56,811 nt of DNA. Source: a virus. Positions within the stretch are counted from its first letter, which is position 1; every line of letters begins with the position of its first letter. The notes under the pieces were generated by a model. The model had not been told where the DNA came from. It saw only the letters and a program-made list of their open reading frames with translations, and ran no database searches. The DNA lies in IMG/VR virus record IMGVR_UViG_3300044858_004282, positions 1 to 56,811 of that record; one strand, given 5' to 3'. This document shows positions 28,073 to 36,641 of the stretch, in pieces. The position numbers and the translations under genes were made by a program.

Positions 28073-28860
28073 TATGAAGGAACCTTAAATCTTTCTATTT
28101 GAACAGTTCCAGTAGGAGTATCTTTTGAATAGCATTCCTTTTTAATTGGGCAGTATGTGCATGGCATCTTAGTTTTTGTTGCACCTTCTGGCTTCATTGG
28201 TAGGTCACCGTCTTTAAAGTTATCCCATACTTCTCTCATCCAAAGGAAAGTATCTTCAATAATCTTTGTATTTCTCTCGTTCATTGATACTGGAATTATT
28301 AATATCTCTTGAGTATTTTTATTTTCATAAAGAAAAAATCCCTCTTTGGCATTTTTTAGCTTCATATAGGTTAATATCTGAAGCAAGTGGTTAGGTGAAG
28401 GACTCATTTCTGCCTGCCTAGCATCCCATACCTCTTGCTTTGCAGTTTTTATCTCACCTATTACTGTCTCGTTATCATATTCCATAATTAGATCAATAAA
28501 TCCACGAATTGGTGGGTACTCGTTAACGATCTCTTCTTCTTCTGCAACCCATTGAGGCATAGTTTTAATTAAGTTCTGAAGTCTCTCGTGGGCCTGGGTA
28601 CCCTGAGCCATGTTAGCGACTGCAACAGCATCATTATTGTCAATAAAGACTGCGCCAGAAAAAGCCATATACCAATACCTTGGGCATGTTCCATGACCAT
28701 AACCCAAAGAGCTTGGGCTAAAAGATTTCTTGGTCATTTCTCCATCCGCTCTTTTAGTATTTTTATATGACTCATCAAGCATTGATGCAAAAAGCTCTGG
28801 ATCAAAAAACTTACCAGTGTGCTTTTTAAACTTTAAATTTTTAACTATGTTTCTACCCAT
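28072..28860 (-). CDS. Cas4-like PD-(D/E)XK exonuclease
   Basis: 262 residues. An N-terminal Cys in GTCPRYWYM and a C-terminal cluster MPCTYCPIKKEC would hold a 4Fe-4S cluster. The nuclease core is IRGFIDLIMEYDNETVIGEI then KTAK (Asp, Glu-x-Lys). Family members resect DNA ends. Fits phage recombination beside RecA; no CRISPR array is present. Confidence 0.85.
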   Translation of the reverse strand: MGRNIVKNLKFKKHTGKFFDPELFASMLDESYKNTKRADGEMTKKSFSPSSLGYGHGTCPRYWYMAFSGAVFIDNNDAVAVANMAQGTQAHERLQNLIKTMPQWVAEEEEIVNEYPPIRGFIDLIMEYDNETVIGEIKTAKQEVWDARQAEMSPSPNHLLQILTYMKLKNAKEGFFLYENKNTQEILIIPVSMNERNTKIIEDTFLWMREVWDNFKDGDLPMKPEGATKTKMPCTYCPIKKECYSKDTPTGTVQIERFKVPS

Positions 28861-29198
28861 TACAAATTATACCTAACGACATACTTAAGTGCATCTACAA
28901 GTTTGTCTATGGACTCCTTTGCTGAATAATAAATATTCTTTTTATTATTATTCATAGTTCCCGCTTTATCTTTTGCTATTGTTGAATAGTAAGAAGCCAT
29001 CATGGCAAACTTGGTTGACATTGCCTGTAGCTCAATAATGAGCTGTGGGGCTTTAGCGGCAGGCACATCTGGGTTTAACAAAAGCTTTACAATAACAGCC
29101 AATGCTCTGTCTAGCTGAGCATCATTCATATACTCATGCAGATCATTGAACTCAGTTATAGAGTTAATTAACTCTAATGTGTTTTTATCCTCTGTCAT
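28860..29198 (-). CDS. 112-aa helical hypothetical protein
   Basis: MTEDKNTLELINSITEFNDL and a long helical middle ending KYVVRYNL. Overlaps the Cas4-like gene start by one base. No family recognised; often such genes sit with SSB in phages. Confidence 0.6.
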   Translation of the reverse strand: MTEDKNTLELINSITEFNDLHEYMNDAQLDRALAVIVKLLLNPDVPAAKAPQLIIELQAMSTKFAMMASYYSTIAKDKAGTMNNNKKNIYYSAKESIDKLVDALKYVVRYNL

Positions 29199-29289
29199 TT
29201 TTAATCTTTTTATCCCACTTATCCATCAATAAACCTACTCCATACCCAATAACAAAGCCAAGTAAGGCTCCATAAATAAAGTATATCAT
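29185..29289 (-). CDS. 34-aa single-pass membrane peptide
   Basis: MIYFIYGALLGFVIGYGVGL then LMDKWDKKIKNDRG: one membrane segment with a GxxxG-type face and a basic tail. Its ATG overlaps the SSB TAA (TAATG) and its end overlaps the next gene, which supports real translation. Confidence 0.5.
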   Translation of the reverse strand: MIYFIYGALLGFVIGYGVGLLMDKWDKKIKNDRG

Positions 29290-29681
29290 TAGAATGGAAC
29301 CTCGGCATATGTTTTATATGAAGGGAAATCGCTGTTGGTTGGAGCCTTATCCTTAGATAATGTGTATGCTGTTACGGAAATAGAATCAGCATTAATCTCA
29401 TATGAGGTGCGCTTAATGCCTTCTTTATCAGTCCAGCTTTCTTCATAAATCTTTCCTACAATAATAACTTCCATGCCCTTTTTAATTACCTGTTTTGACT
29501 GCTCTGCAAGTGTGCGCCAAGCCTTGACTGTCCACCAAGAGGTATTCTTATCTTCCCACTCACCAGTAGTATCATTCTTAACACGATCATTTGTTGCAAC
29601 TCTAAAACGAAGACCATTAGATCCTACAGTTTCTGGTTCGCTGCCAACTCTGCCTACGATTGTAATAATTGGATTAGCCAT
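29289..29681 (-). CDS. Single-stranded DNA-binding protein (SSB)
   Basis: 130 residues. OB-fold pattern of bacterial SSB: ITIVGRVGSEPETVGSNGLR, FRVATNDR, TSWWTVKAWRTLAEQ, VIIVGKIYEESWTDKEGIKR. The C-terminus ends AEVPF rather than DDDIPF, so the protein-docking tip is reduced to a PF end. Confidence 0.88.
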   Translation of the reverse strand: MANPIITIVGRVGSEPETVGSNGLRFRVATNDRVKNDTTGEWEDKNTSWWTVKAWRTLAEQSKQVIKKGMEVIIVGKIYEESWTDKEGIKRTSYEINADSISVTAYTLSKDKAPTNSDFPSYKTYAEVPF

Positions 29682-29982
29682 TTTTATTTTCCTCCCAAAA
29701 TGTAATCAGTTCTTCTAAGACTGACCACTCTATGATTCCAAGACGGACCTTGGAATCCCCTCCTATAATAATTTTAAGAGCAGGATGCATGTCCCTGCTT
29801 ACCTTAAAAGTATCTGTACAGATTTTAGCCCATACATCTTTGTTTAAAGTAAATGATGCTTTGGCCTCTTTGTAGTCTACTACAAAATTTCTCCATTTAG
29901 CATCACCTTTTTGATATTCACCGCGACCACTATTTTTTTGTGCCTTGGCGCCATCTCTTTTTACTTCTGCTCTCTCCGACAT
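29674..29982 (-). CDS. Possible PD-(D/E)XK-type resolvase-like protein
   Basis: 102 residues. The block SGRGEYQKGDAKW, FVVDYKEAKASFTLNKDVWA and HPALKIIIGG recalls actinophage proteins annotated as resolvase or endonuclease-like, with D-x-K/E-x-K-type residues. The function is uncertain. Overlaps SSB. Confidence 0.5.
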   Translation of the reverse strand: MSERAEVKRDGAKAQKNSGRGEYQKGDAKWRNFVVDYKEAKASFTLNKDVWAKICTDTFKVSRDMHPALKIIIGGDSKVRLGIIEWSVLEELITFWEENKNG

Positions 29983-30173
29983 TAATTAAGCTTATGCTTT
30001 GTTTCATGTCCATTAGAGCATGTCCAATACATTTCTAATGTAGCTTGATTAAAATTATAAAATGGAGCTGACAACTCGCATTTACTACATGGTCTTTCTT
30101 GTTCTATTTTCTCAACCCTTTGATCTTGAACATCTTTAGGTTTAGAAGCAAAAAATTCATTAAGATTTGGCAT
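29982..30173 (-). CDS. 63-aa zinc-ribbon protein
   Basis: CSKCELSAPFYNFNQATLEM then YWTCSNGHETKHK resembles the C-terminal zinc ribbon of TFIIS/RPB9-type proteins (CxxC ... CxxGH). Overlaps the RecA gene end by 14 bases. Confidence 0.65.
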   Translation of the reverse strand: MPNLNEFFASKPKDVQDQRVEKIEQERPCSKCELSAPFYNFNQATLEMYWTCSNGHETKHKLN

Positions 30174-31164
30174 TTATTTCTCCTATTAATTTGTCTACAA
30201 CATCTGGATTTTCCTTTAAATACGCTACAGCCTTTGCACGTCCTTGAAAACGTTCTCCATTTACTGTATACCATGCTCCACCTTTTTCTATTATCCCGCA
30301 CATTTCTGCAACGTCAAGAGTTTCTCCGACAAGATCTATGCCAAGTGACTCTCCTTGATAGTAGAAGTCGTATTGGCCAGAGAGGTTAGGGGGACCGAGT
30401 TTGTTATAATCAACAATCCAGTTAACGGGCCTTCCAACTCTTTGTTCAATAATCTTGTCGCCAACCTTAACACCTGCTTTAATAGCATTAGCCTCAGCTT
30501 CTGAAGACCAGAGCTTGATAACGGTAGAGGAGAAGAACTTAACAGCCATTCCTCCTGTTGGGATGTGGCTGGCATGCATAGATCCAAACTGATTTCTTTG
30601 CTGCGATATAAGAACGAGTAGCGTATTTTTGTTTGCATAATTTAACATTTTGACTGCGTGGGTCATGTCCTTAGCTTCAGCGCCAATTTGCTTTGTGTCT
30701 TGCAAATCTTTCATTTCATTTCCGTCTTTTTCAAAGTATATGGCTGGAAGAAGTGCTGAGATTGAATCAACTACAATTAGATCTACACCAGCCTCCATGA
30801 GCTTTGTTGCAACATCCACCATGTCATTAACAGTTTTAGCTGGAGAGTATATTAATTCTTTTGAGTTAACTCCAAGTTTTTCTGCCCACTCTGGATCATA
30901 AGAATGCTCTGCATCAATCCAAGCACAAGTCTTTCCTTCTTTTTGTGCAAGTGCAATCATTTGTAGACAGAACGAAGATTTTCCTGCTGACTTATTTCCC
31001 CAAACTAATATTTGTCGGCCATAAGCAAAGCCTCCATTTAAAGCAAAGGTCAGTCCGATGCTTGGTGTTGGCTGCCTGTCTACTTGGATATCAACTGCAG
31101 ACTGTACTCTTGCTCTAGTCTTGGGGTCAAGTTTTGCTAAAATATCATCTAGGTTCATGTCCAT
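30160..31164 (-). CDS. RecA-like recombinase
   Basis: 334 residues. Walker A VWGNKSAGKSSF (~55-65), Walker B LIVVDSISALLP, the strand LLVLISQQRNQFG and a P-T-GG-M region (HIPTGGMAVKFF) match RecA core motifs. Lacks most of the bacterial C-terminal domain, as is usual for phage RecA. Drives strand exchange in replication and repair. Confidence 0.88.
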   Translation of the reverse strand: MDMNLDDILAKLDPKTRARVQSAVDIQVDRQPTPSIGLTFALNGGFAYGRQILVWGNKSAGKSSFCLQMIALAQKEGKTCAWIDAEHSYDPEWAEKLGVNSKELIYSPAKTVNDMVDVATKLMEAGVDLIVVDSISALLPAIYFEKDGNEMKDLQDTKQIGAEAKDMTHAVKMLNYANKNTLLVLISQQRNQFGSMHASHIPTGGMAVKFFSSTVIKLWSSEAEANAIKAGVKVGDKIIEQRVGRPVNWIVDYNKLGPPNLSGQYDFYYQGESLGIDLVGETLDVAEMCGIIEKGGAWYTVNGERFQGRAKAVAYLKENPDVVDKLIGEINAKS

Positions 31165-31168
31165 TTAA

Positions 31169-31393
31169 TTAATCGTTAGCCAATTCGTAGTCAGATTTAA
31201 CTCCTAGTGGCTCTAGCTTAAACTCAAAAGATAGGCCTTCGTCATTATATGTAACCGAAAGCTGCATATCATCACTTGTTGTCTTCATAAAATCTTCAGT
31301 TGATATTTCAACAGAGCCTATTTTACTTAATATAGCCACTAAAACTCTAGAGGCATTCATTGTCTTAAATACATCTTCTGCGTTATATGTCAT
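31169..31393 (-). CDS. 74-aa hypothetical protein
   Basis: MTYNAEDVFKTMNASRVLVA and a beta-rich acidic rest ending SDYELAND. Between polymerase and RecA, overlapping the polymerase stop by four bases. No family recognised. Confidence 0.55.
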   Translation of the reverse strand: MTYNAEDVFKTMNASRVLVAILSKIGSVEISTEDFMKTTSDDMQLSVTYNDEGLSFEFKLEPLGVKSDYELAND

Positions 31394-34300
31394 TTTACTT
31401 CCTTAACCATAAGTGTTCCATCTTCTAAAGTTTTTAGAACTGGCTCGCATACCATTCCTTCTCGCATCTTTGCCAACGAAAGTGGATACATGCTTGAAAA
31501 TACAATTGCTCTATTTAAATTCTTATCTTTATCTGACATAACAAGGTGAGCCATAGTCTTGCCAGCTTTTGTTTTATATGGTGTATAGCTTATCACAAAC
31601 CTCTGATTTTCGTCAATAGGGTAGGATTTTGCATACAAGTATTTAACAAAAGCATCATCGGAATCTTTATTAATTAAATCAACCTCTACATATCTAGATA
31701 TTCTATTGTCGCCAACAAGAACAAAATACATTTTGTTTGTTTCTATTTTTGTTTGCTCTATATCGAATAATCCTACAGATCCACTTTCATCGACAAGTTC
31801 AATTCTTGACCAGCCATTACCACGCTTGATGCTTTTGGCCATACCAAACATTACGAATGATCCCAGCTCTTCAAATTCATCAATCGGTCTAGCTTGCGCT
31901 TTAATCTTTGGGTCTAAGTTGGAAAGGTTAAATGAAGGTATTCCTAAAAATTCGTAATAAGACTCGGCTTCTTTACCGCTTCTAGGGTTATCATCAAAAG
32001 CAGCGCCCCCAATAGAGTTAAGAGAAGCAATGGCCCTAGAATTAATGCCGCTACCTTTCTTGGATGCTTTGTCAACAAAGTCTTTGTAGTTTTCATATGG
32101 TCTCTTTTCTATAATTTTATTTGCAATACTATCTGAAATAAATTTAATCTCTGCTAATCCAAATCTAATTGAATCCTTTTGTAGTGAAAAGTTTACATCA
32201 GACTCATTTACATGCGGAAGCTTTACTTTAATACCAAGTCTTTTTGCTTCAATCAAATAGCCTGTTCTGGCGTCTTTGTCACCTTCGTTTTTGAGGATCG
32301 AGAATAAAAATTCCAAAGGATAATAGCACTTAAGCCAAGCGGTATAATAAGAAAGCATAGAATAAGCGACAGCGTGACTACGATTGAATGAGTATCCAGC
32401 GTGAGCTTCAAATGTTTTCCAGAGGTTATCTGCTTCTTCTGCGCTGATATGCTTTTTAGCGCCTTGAATAAATTTATCTTTGAATGGACTGAGTTCTTTT
32501 GCATCTTGCTTTTTACCAATAACCTTTCTAACCTTGTCAGCCTCTGACCAAGTCATTCCTCCTAGGTGTACGCATGCTTGCATAACCTGCTCTTGATATA
32601 TAATCACCCCATATGTGTTTTCAGTAAACGGCTTCATGATTGGGTGGATATAGTTAACTGCCTCATTGCCGTGCTTTCGTTTAATGTAAGATGCGCCAAC
32701 TGTATTCATTGCTCCTGGTCTGACCAAAGCATTGGATGCAGCTAAGTCTTCAAATTTATCAACACGCATTTTTATAAGCAAGTTTGTATATGGTGTTGCT
32801 TCTGCTTGAAACACTCCCTTTGTGTACCCATCGTTAAAAATCTTATAAACATTTTCATCATCTAGGGCAATGTCATAAAGATTAATGTCTTTGCCAGTTC
32901 TATTCTTAATTGATTTTAAAGTGTCAGAGATCACAGATAAAGTCTTAAGGCCTAGGGCATCTAGCTTAATAAGACCTATATCTGCAACCGTATCCATATC
33001 GTATGCCACGACTGGAATTCTTCCAGAGACTTCATCGTTTGCATCAGCTCTGGACTCTATTGGCGCATACTTTCTCAAATCATCTTTTGCCACTACAACA
33101 CCTGCAGCATGTACTCCAACACTTCGAATTTTTCCACGAAGTCTTTCTGCAAGCCAAGTTACTTCTGGATACTTTGCTCTAAACTCTTTTGTATTAGGAG
33201 AATCCATAAAGTCTTCAAAGGTATCAATTGATTTCATTGCACGGTTAACATCTGAAAGTGGAACCATAAATACTCTAGCAGCATCTCTAATAACACCCTT
33301 ATCTTTAAAATAAGTAAATGTAGAAATTGATGCAACGTGCTTAAACTTTTTCTTTAAGTAATCCTTTACCTCTTTGCGACGGCGGTCTTCAAAGTCGGTA
33401 TCAATATCTGGAAAGTCATTACGTTCTGGATTAATAAATCTAAAAAACAGAAGATCATATTTAATTGGATCTACATCTGTAATCCCAAGAGCATAGCAAA
33501 CCAATGAGCCAGCTGCAGAACCACGACCTGGTCCAACCATAATATTATTTGACTTAGCCCATGTAATCATATCTGCCACAACTAGGAAATATGAAGCAAA
33601 TGCCTTATCTTTAATTATAGATAACTCTTCTGCAATTCTATCCAAGTAGACCTGATCTTTGTCTAGGGATAGTCTTTTAAGGCCTTCTAAGGCCATATCA
33701 GACAGTTTCTTGTCAGCATTGGTCTTTGGGATAGGTAGCAGATCTAGCCCCTCATAGAAGTCATATTCCTCAATCTTGTCTGCAATCTCCATTGTATTAT
33801 CATATATATCTGTACGAGTAATGCCTGCCTTATTAAAGTCCGCCTCAATTTCAGACCTACTTTGAATAAATAGATTATAGTCTTGAAATGATATTCTACG
33901 GTCTGGATACAAGTAATTAAATCTATCCAGCATATCTGGCATTTGTCTAGACATTTCAAAATCTGCATCTTTATCTGACTTAGGAGATGTTGATAAAATA
34001 AGCATTGCTTCTTCTAGTACTCTATCTTCTTCTTTAGCAAAGTGGGCATCACCTGTTGCCACCGCCTTGATTCCCAGCTCATCTGCAAATTCAAGAAGCT
34101 TTGAGTTTATTTCTTCGGGGTTGTGAGATTGAACCTCAACATAAAAGTCTTTACCAAAAGTTTTCTGAAAATCTTTGAGAACCATTTTAGCTTCAGAGAA
34201 CTCGCCTTTTTCAATAGCCTTAGAAATAAGACCGTTAAGACATCCAGACAATACAATAATACCTTCTGCATAATCGTTTAAAACCTCTCTGTCAATTCTT

Positions 34301-34659
34301 GGCTTGTGATAAAAGCCTTCTGTCCAAGCAAGCTCTTGGAGTGTGTTTATATTCTCTAAGCCCTTTTTATTTTTAGCTAAAAGAATAATGTGATTGTAAG
34401 CCTGAATAGATTTATCAGTCTTTGAAGATCTATCAAATCTATCTGTGGGTGAAATATATGCCTCAACCCCAAGTATTGGCTTGATTCCTTGCTCTTTGCA
34501 GGCTATTTGCATTTCTCGGTGAGAAGACAATGTTCCATGGTCAGTAATCGCCAGGGAAGTTTGTCCAGCTTCTTTTGCAGCTTTTACGAGCTCGGCAGGA
34601 GAATTAAGCCCATCCATTAATGAATAGAAAGAATGCACATGCAAATGTGTGAAGTTCAA
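31390..34659 (-). CDS. DNA polymerase III alpha subunit (DnaE-type)
   Basis: 1089 residues, TTG start with a GGAG site. PHP domain at the N-terminus (THLHVHSFYSLMDGLN). Palm motifs PGRGSAAGSLVCYALG (~376-391) and NDFPDIDTDFEDRR (Asp ~418 and ~420), with the third Asp in IKLDALGL. HhH and OB-like regions at the C-terminus. A bacterial family C replicase rather than a typical phage family A or B enzyme; some actinophages carry DnaE-like polymerases. Main phage replicase. Confidence 0.95.
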   Translation of the reverse strand: MNFTHLHVHSFYSLMDGLNSPAELVKAAKEAGQTSLAITDHGTLSSHREMQIACKEQGIKPILGVEAYISPTDRFDRSSKTDKSIQAYNHIILLAKNKKGLENINTLQELAWTEGFYHKPRIDREVLNDYAEGIIVLSGCLNGLISKAIEKGEFSEAKMVLKDFQKTFGKDFYVEVQSHNPEEINSKLLEFADELGIKAVATGDAHFAKEEDRVLEEAMLILSTSPKSDKDADFEMSRQMPDMLDRFNYLYPDRRISFQDYNLFIQSRSEIEADFNKAGITRTDIYDNTMEIADKIEEYDFYEGLDLLPIPKTNADKKLSDMALEGLKRLSLDKDQVYLDRIAEELSIIKDKAFASYFLVVADMITWAKSNNIMVGPGRGSAAGSLVCYALGITDVDPIKYDLLFFRFINPERNDFPDIDTDFEDRRRKEVKDYLKKKFKHVASISTFTYFKDKGVIRDAARVFMVPLSDVNRAMKSIDTFEDFMDSPNTKEFRAKYPEVTWLAERLRGKIRSVGVHAAGVVVAKDDLRKYAPIESRADANDEVSGRIPVVAYDMDTVADIGLIKLDALGLKTLSVISDTLKSIKNRTGKDINLYDIALDDENVYKIFNDGYTKGVFQAEATPYTNLLIKMRVDKFEDLAASNALVRPGAMNTVGASYIKRKHGNEAVNYIHPIMKPFTENTYGVIIYQEQVMQACVHLGGMTWSEADKVRKVIGKKQDAKELSPFKDKFIQGAKKHISAEEADNLWKTFEAHAGYSFNRSHAVAYSMLSYYTAWLKCYYPLEFLFSILKNEGDKDARTGYLIEAKRLGIKVKLPHVNESDVNFSLQKDSIRFGLAEIKFISDSIANKIIEKRPYENYKDFVDKASKKGSGINSRAIASLNSIGGAAFDDNPRSGKEAESYYEFLGIPSFNLSNLDPKIKAQARPIDEFEELGSFVMFGMAKSIKRGNGWSRIELVDESGSVGLFDIEQTKIETNKMYFVLVGDNRISRYVEVDLINKDSDDAFVKYLYAKSYPIDENQRFVISYTPYKTKAGKTMAHLVMSDKDKNLNRAIVFSSMYPLSLAKMREGMVCEPVLKTLEDGTLMVKEVK

Positions 34660-34684
34660 CTTAATTCTCCGCCTATACTCTCTC

Positions 34685-35365
34685 TTACCAGTCTACGCTG
34701 CTGCTTGTTGATGAAGACTCTCGTTCTTCTTGAGATGATTCACCTGTATAAAATGATGCTTGCTCTGAGTATGGTACGCTACGAACTGCTGTCTTGTCCA
34801 AATCAAACAACTCGACAGAAGAAAAGTCAAATGGCTTTTCATCTTTAGCTGCAGGGATAGGGATAATTGTGTAGCTAGTGTCTGTTTTTGTTCCAGACCT
34901 CTTTATTTGCCATGTTAGGTTGGTAATACTTCCAGTTAGCTCAGCATATTCAGCTACTGTTGGAGTTATTGTCTTACCGCTAATTCCCTGTGAAAGAATT
35001 GCAACGTATGGATCATTTTTTCCATCATTTACTAAAACGTTAACATACATTCGTTTTTTGGCATTCCAGTTGGTCTTTGGATTTGATCTATTTTGTTCAC
35101 AGCCGTAGCATCTGCCTTCATCATCAAAGGAGCATAAAGCTTTTCGTCTGTAATCCTTTGGGCTTGTATGTTCTACAGCAAAGAAGCCGTAGCCTAGCTT
35201 AGCGTCATAGTTTGGAGAATTTGGATCTAACTCCTGAAGAAATCTAATAATTACCTTTTCTCCATCTTCAATCTTTAACCACTTTGCTTTACTATCTTCT
35301 CCATTTGAATATGAAGTCTTTTCCATGGCTCTTGCCATTCCTGCTAGTCCTACGATTTTTGACAT
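34685..35365 (-). CDS. Phage single-stranded DNA-binding / replication accessory protein (gp32-like)
   Basis: 226 residues from ATG 35363-35365 (AAGGAGA site). EKVIIRFLQELDPNSPNY, a Cys cluster ALCSFDDEGRCYGCEQN, KRMYVNVLVNDGKNDPYVAI and a Ser/Glu-rich acidic tail (SSQEERESSSTSSSVDW). The zinc-site OB region and acidic C-terminal tail are features of T4 gp32-type proteins. So the phage seems to have two ssDNA-binding proteins. Confidence 0.65.
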   Translation of the reverse strand: MSKIVGLAGMARAMEKTSYSNGEDSKAKWLKIEDGEKVIIRFLQELDPNSPNYDAKLGYGFFAVEHTSPKDYRRKALCSFDDEGRCYGCEQNRSNPKTNWNAKKRMYVNVLVNDGKNDPYVAILSQGISGKTITPTVAEYAELTGSITNLTWQIKRSGTKTDTSYTIIPIPAAKDEKPFDFSSVELFDLDKTAVRSVPYSEQASFYTGESSQEERESSSTSSSVDW

Positions 35366-35385
35366 GTATTTCTCCTTATGTATGT

Positions 35386-35421
35386 AACGGTATATATCCG
35401 TTTGTGACCACAAATTTTGTG
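35386..35421. promoter_or_regulatory. Operator-like cluster of inverted repeats
   Basis: AACGG-TATATAT-CCGTT (35386-35402) is followed by three alternating half-sites TTTGTG, CACAAA, TTTGTG (35401-35421), which form two overlapping dyads. It occupies the gap between the primase stop and the gp32-like gene ribosome binding site. Probably a repressor-binding or autoregulatory site; no clear promoter boxes. Confidence 0.5.
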
Positions 35422-35424
35422 AGG

Positions 35425-36414
35425 TTATGTTCTATATTCGAAATTAGATATGGCATTTGTTATACAGGCTTTAATATCTTCATCAGACATATCACCTGCA
35501 TCTTTTACACCCTCTGGATATATTCTACCATAAGAATGCGATGCCCACAAGATGTTTTTGTTACTTAGTTTATATGCAATTGTTGAGCCTAAATCTCTTC
35601 CCGCCTTGTCTGCATCTGTCATAATAATAACTGTATTAAAATATCTATTTAATAGACTAAGGTTTTGTCCAGATATGTGACCACCAAGCGTAGCAACAAC
35701 ATTTGGAAACCCAGCTTGGTGAACACGAATTGCATCAAAACTGGACTCTACAACAATAACCCTATCTCCAATTTTTTTAGCACGGTGTATATTAAACATA
35801 GTCTTACTTCTTGGAAGGTCTTTGCTATTCTTAAATCTCTTATCAGAAATAGATCTACCAACAACACCTACTGCTACCCCGTCTGGGCTATGAACTGGGA
35901 CAGTTATCATGTCCATATTGTCTGAATATCCTAATGAAAAATGTTTAATTGAATCTAAATCAATACCACGAGACTTTAAATATTCCTGAGCTTTGTTGCT
36001 ATTAATTAATCCATTATGCAAGTTAATCAATTTGTCTGCTGGAAATTCAATAAAGTCTGGCTTATCTTCTAAGATATCCTTTAATGATTCATCAAAGTTT
36101 TCTAGCGACTCAGACTGCTTTGATTCAATATATCTTAAAGACTGAAATTCATTTTTGTTTAAAATCTTTTTTACTAGATCGTTTAAGGTTCCAGCCTCAC
36201 CGCAAGAAGGGTTAAAACAAATGTAGGCACCCTTTGTTTTACTTATACTAAAGCTTGATGTGTGTCTATTTGAATGAAATGGGCAGTATGCTAAAAAGTC
36301 GTTGGATGTTTCTCCAACCATATCTATTCCTAGGCTTTGTACTATTGACCTTACGTGGGCATGGGAATATTCCGTTGTATCAACTTTCCTTGTGTCATAC
36401 CCTCTAATTGCCAT
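35425..36414 (-). CDS. DNA primase (DnaG-like)
   Basis: 329 residues from ATG 36412-36414. An N-terminal zinc finger (YCPFH ... ICFNPSC) is followed by a TOPRIM domain (VIVVESSFDAIRVHQAG, IIMTDADKAGRDLG). Makes primers for the DnaE-type polymerase; pairs with the DnaB-like helicase upstream. The longer start at 36465 would overlap the 96-aa gene fully and is less likely. Confidence 0.88.
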   Translation of the reverse strand: MAIRGYDTRKVDTTEYSHAHVRSIVQSLGIDMVGETSNDFLAYCPFHSNRHTSSFSISKTKGAYICFNPSCGEAGTLNDLVKKILNKNEFQSLRYIESKQSESLENFDESLKDILEDKPDFIEFPADKLINLHNGLINSNKAQEYLKSRGIDLDSIKHFSLGYSDNMDMITVPVHSPDGVAVGVVGRSISDKRFKNSKDLPRSKTMFNIHRAKKIGDRVIVVESSFDAIRVHQAGFPNVVATLGGHISGQNLSLLNRYFNTVIIMTDADKAGRDLGSTIAYKLSNKNILWASHSYGRIYPEGVKDAGDMSDEDIKACITNAISNFEYRT

Positions 36415-36641
36415 GCTTTCTTCTTTCCTACATAAACTCCATGGAGAGTCATTAAGAACTTCCATGTCTGTCCGTCAAATTCTACCGAAAAAGCTGGGTC
36501 TATGTCAAGTACCCTGGCGTATCCAGAATCTTTCATTTGGCTTACAAGCAAATCTTCATATTGTTTTTTAATTCTGATCATGTCAGAATCATCTAAAAAC
36601 TCAACTCTTATCTGAAACCTTTTAATATTTTTATGGGTCAC
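36351..36641 (-). CDS. 96-aa hypothetical protein
   Basis: MTHKNIKRFQIRVEFLDDSD and a beta/helix mix (FSVEFDGQTWKFLMTLHGVY). Overlaps the helicase stop (four bases) and the primase start (64 bases). Possibly a primase-helicase accessory protein. Confidence 0.55.
   Translation of the reverse strand: MTHKNIKRFQIRVEFLDDSDMIRIKKQYEDLLVSQMKDSGYARVLDIDPAFSVEFDGQTWKFLMTLHGVYVGKKKAWQLEGMTQGKLIQRNIPMPT

Noticed and set aside
36414-36465. Upstream start of the primase
   Set aside because: The extra 17 residues are not conserved-looking and the ATG at 36414 has a GAAAG-type site at normal spacing.
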